Shown piece after piece: positions 33,230 to 34,744 of a stretch of DNA of 34,744 nt (within the stretch, counting starts at the first letter, position 1; the number at the start of each line of letters is the position of its first letter). The stretch spans positions 1 through 34,744 of the forward strand of contig SIAR01000026.1 of the NCBI GenBank assembly GCA_009691705.1, in the 5' to 3' direction. The translations under genes were made by a program, and so were the position numbers. A model generated the notes under the pieces. The model worked only from the letters and a program-made list of their open reading frames with translations. It was not told where the DNA came from and made no database searches. This DNA is from Phycisphaerales bacterium. GTDB taxonomy: Bacteria; Planctomycetota; Phycisphaerae; Phycisphaerales; SM1A02.

Positions 33230-33555
33230 GGACGACCCCATCGATCGTTGCTATTTCGCTTCTGCTCGCCTTCGGATGCGAGCAGAGCGTTGATCGCGGT
33301 CAATCGAAGCGACCACCCAAGCCAGTCGAAGAAAAGCCGGCGCAGAACTCGTTCGACACCGTTCCACAAGGCGGAAGTCAATCGACTCTTGGCAAGGCGC
33401 GCGACTCGGCCGTGCATCTGCGCGACAAAATGCAAGCACGCGATGCCGAGATCGGCAAGATGGCCGATGACATCTTCAAGACCCCCGAGCGGGAGCCGCC
33501 GCCGGCCCCGCCCGCGGCAGCTCCGGGATTCGTTCCAGCGCCGCCGCCGAGATAG
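33226..33555 (+). CDS. Small proline-rich lipoprotein
   Basis: A 109-residue predicted lipoprotein. The signal is MRTTPSIVAISLLLAFGC with lipobox AFGC (Cys18). The mature part is hydrophilic, with a short helical stretch (LGKARDSAVHLRDKMQARDAEIGKMADDIF, about 55-84) and a Pro/Ala-rich C-terminus. I do not recognise the family. The start overlaps the aminopeptidase stop by ATGA, so it is the fourth gene of the threonine aldolase operon. The stop lies 15 bases before that of the convergent FKBP gene, without a hairpin terminator. Confidence 0.78.
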   Translation: MRTTPSIVAISLLLAFGCEQSVDRGQSKRPPKPVEEKPAQNSFDTVPQGGSQSTLGKARDSAVHLRDKMQARDAEIGKMADDIFKTPEREPPPAPPAAAPGFVPAPPPR

Positions 33556-33570
33556 AAATCAGCAGAACGC

Positions 33571-34485
33571 TTAGGGGGTCGCCGCTGGTGCAGGCGCCGC
33601 TGGTGCAGGCGCCGCTGGTGCTCCTGGATCACTGACGATCTTCAACAACTCAACATCGAAGATGAGCGTCGCCTTCGCTGGAATCACAGGTGCGCGACCA
33701 TTCGGTCCGTACGCGAGTGCGTATGGAATGATCAGTTTGCGCTTGCCACCGACGTGCATCGACCCCACGCCTTCGGTCCATCCCTTGATGACATTTGAAA
33801 GTGGGAATGATGCAGGAGCGCCGCGGTCGACCGACGAATCAAATTTGGTTCCATCGACGAGATAGCCGGTGTAGTGCACTTCAACGACTGCACCAGGACC
33901 GGATGGCGTCGCGCCGGTTCCCACAACCATGTCGATGTATTTTAGTCCATCTGCTTGGGTGATCATCTCGCCATCAGCCTCAACGCCCGGAAGTTGACCA
34001 CGCGCTGTTGCTGAGACGATCGAGCCATCGGCTGCATTGACTGTCACGGTGTGAATCTTTCCGCCCGCGAAGAGCACGACAACATACGCCGGTGGTGTTG
34101 CGCCAAAGTCTCCGCTCACACTCTGCACAGTGCCTTCAACCTTGGCAGAAGCCTGCGCGATCGCTTCAAGTAGCGATACCTTGATGTTCGTTACGGCGCC
34201 AGTGGTTCCATCCACGAGCACGCGCTGTGGCGCGCCGTTCACGGCGCAGATCACCTCGTACGTCACCGCGTCGCCTGCGGTGATTGCCGAAGCGGCTAGC
34301 ACATTGCCGTTCGATGCCGCTACAGCCAATTCAATCGCCTTCGACATCGACACTGCCGCCGCGGAGAGCTTCTGCGCTCCCTCATTGGGATCGTCTGGCA
34401 GAGTTTCGTAATCGGATTGCGGAGGTTGAGCAGTAACCATGGTTGAGAGCGCGAGAGTGGTAAGTAGAGTTGTGATGAGATTCAT
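33571..34485 (-). CDS. Exported PepSY-PepSY-FKBP peptidyl-prolyl isomerase
   Basis: An exported prolyl isomerase of 304 residues. The signal peptide is [19 protein letters not shown] (about 1-19). Two PepSY-like units follow (about 43-100 and 104-160), the first with [39 protein letters not shown] and the second with [16 protein letters not shown] and [11 protein letters not shown]. The C-terminal FKBP domain (about 180-282) has [48 protein letters not shown] and [10 protein letters not shown], retaining the active-site Tyr, Asp, Trp and Phe. The tail is an Ala-Pro repeat. ATG at 34485 gives the signal and has TATTCT seven bases upstream. It could be a periplasmic folding factor. Confidence 0.88.
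   Translation of the reverse strand: MNLITTLLTTLALSTMVTAQPPQSDYETLPDDPNEGAQKLSAAAVSMSKAIELAVAASNGNVLAASAITAGDAVTYEVICAVNGAPQRVLVDGTTGAVTNIKVSLLEAIAQASAKVEGTVQSVSGDFGATPPAYVVVLFAGGKIHTVTVNAADGSIVSATARGQLPGVEADGEMITQADGLKYIDMVVGTGATPSGPGAVVEVHYTGYLVDGTKFDSSVDRGAPASFPLSNVIKGWTEGVGSMHVGGKRKLIIPYALAYGPNGRAPVIPAKATLIFDVELLKIVSDPGAPAAPAPAAPAPAATP
33581..33620. repeat. Tandem 15-base repeat encoding the Ala-Pro tail of the FKBP protein
   Basis: The unit GCCGCTGGTGCAGGC occurs twice (33581-33595 and 33596-33610), followed by ten bases of a third copy. It encodes AP-rich residues at the C-terminus. Such repeats can change copy number by slippage. Confidence 0.9.
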
Positions 34486-34492
34486 GCCTGCG

Positions 34493-34498
34493 AGAATA
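34493..34498 (-). promoter_or_regulatory. Candidate -10 element (TATTCT) of the PepSY-FKBP gene
   Basis: On the minus strand TATTCT ends seven bases before the ATG at 34485 and lies inside the 22-base gap after rpiB. It would allow the gene to be expressed apart from rpiB. Confidence 0.4.
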
Positions 34499-34507
34499 GC
34501 GAAATCG

Positions 34508-34744
34508 TCAGGATCGGCTGTACCGCGCTTCGATCGCCTTGACCTTCGCAAGACGGCGCTCGTGCCGCGCCTCGTGCGTGTAGCTCGCGTTAAGGTAGGC
34601 GCGCACCATATCTTGCGCGAGTGCACCACCCACGATGCGCCCGCCGAGCACCAGCACATTCATCGCGTCGTGCTCGACCCCCTGGTGCGCGGAGTAATAG
34701 TCCTCGCAATTTCCGGCGCGGATTCCCGGAATCTTGTTGGCTGC
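34508..34744 (-). CDS. rpiB: Ribose 5-phosphate isomerase B, C-terminal part
   Basis: The last 78 residues of an RpiB/LacAB sugar-phosphate isomerase, which interconverts ribose 5-phosphate and ribulose 5-phosphate; the N-terminal half lies beyond the right edge. Visible are [20 protein letters not shown] (the family's conserved NK-PGIRA..C-D..SA segment, which carries the active-site region), [19 protein letters not shown], and the C-terminal helix ending [18 protein letters not shown]. The stop TGA is at 34510-34508. It runs on the minus strand and is followed after 22 bases by the PepSY-FKBP gene. With xylulokinase it supports an active pentose phosphate pathway. Confidence 0.95.
   Translation of the reverse strand, partial: AANKIPGIRAGNCEDYYSAHQGVEHDAMNVLVLGGRIVGGALAQDMVRAYLNASYTHEARHERRLAKVKAIEARYSRS

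Noticed and set aside
33571..33630. CRISPR-like or other array from the short tandem repeat
   Set aside because: The 15-base units are directly adjacent with no spacers and simply encode an Ala-Pro tail.
1..34744. Prophage, defence island or insertion sequence
   Set aside because: No integrase, transposase, nuclease-helicase set, toxin-antitoxin pair or terminal inverted repeats were found; the genes are mostly housekeeping or envelope-related.

Overview
The window looks like chromosomal DNA of a planctomycete, most likely from the Phycisphaerae. This rests on three things: two large exported proteins ending in a doubled G-[AS]-DLATLLS-[GA]-WG calcium-loop tail and carrying a Cys-rich CC..C.FNP.CC..GWD module; an RNA polymerase sigma factor of the ECF type common in planctomycetes; and a very compact, GC-rich layout with many lipoproteins. 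No rRNA, tRNA, CRISPR array, transposase or phage gene was seen, and the left and right ends cut through ssrA and rpiB.

Layout: (1) 1-1465, the 3' part of tmRNA, then a sigma factor translationally coupled to an unknown protein. (2) 1462-6407, a minus-strand tripartite efflux operon: membrane fusion protein, ABC ATPase, FtsX-type permease, TolC-like outer membrane protein. (3) 6482-11318, two paralogous exported proteins, each followed by a strong intrinsic terminator. (4) 11522-15812, a quinone-oxidoreductase-like dehydrogenase, a DUF1573 protein, NAD malic enzyme and a SprT-like metalloprotease. (5) 15852-19050, a transglutaminase-like exported protein coupled to a small lipoprotein, and an unrecognised conserved-looking protein. 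(6) 19135-25931, a sugar block: a sodium:solute symporter with a GH2 beta-mannosidase on one strand, and a redoxin-like lipoprotein with xylulokinase on the other. (7) 25955-30351, a small membrane protein, an N-acetylmuramoyl-L-alanine amidase, gyrB and queC. (8) 30390-33555, an operon of threonine aldolase, HAD phosphatase, M29 aminopeptidase and a small lipoprotein, each start touching or overlapping the previous stop. (9) 33571-34744, a PepSY-FKBP fusion downstream of rpiB.

The most striking pattern is not one gene. Ten genes have a TANNNT hexamer ending 6-9 bases before the start codon and no Shine-Dalgarno sequence, as expected for leaderless mRNAs. Five other genes (starts 6407, 8614, 11318, 12553, 19050) have purine-rich Shine-Dalgarno sequences instead. 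Several of the TANNNT genes are in divergent pairs so close that the two promoters must interlock. Convergent genes often share stop-codon bases. The other strong signal is a 51-base exact identity between the tails of the two exported paralogues. I did not find a clear new defence or mobile system.
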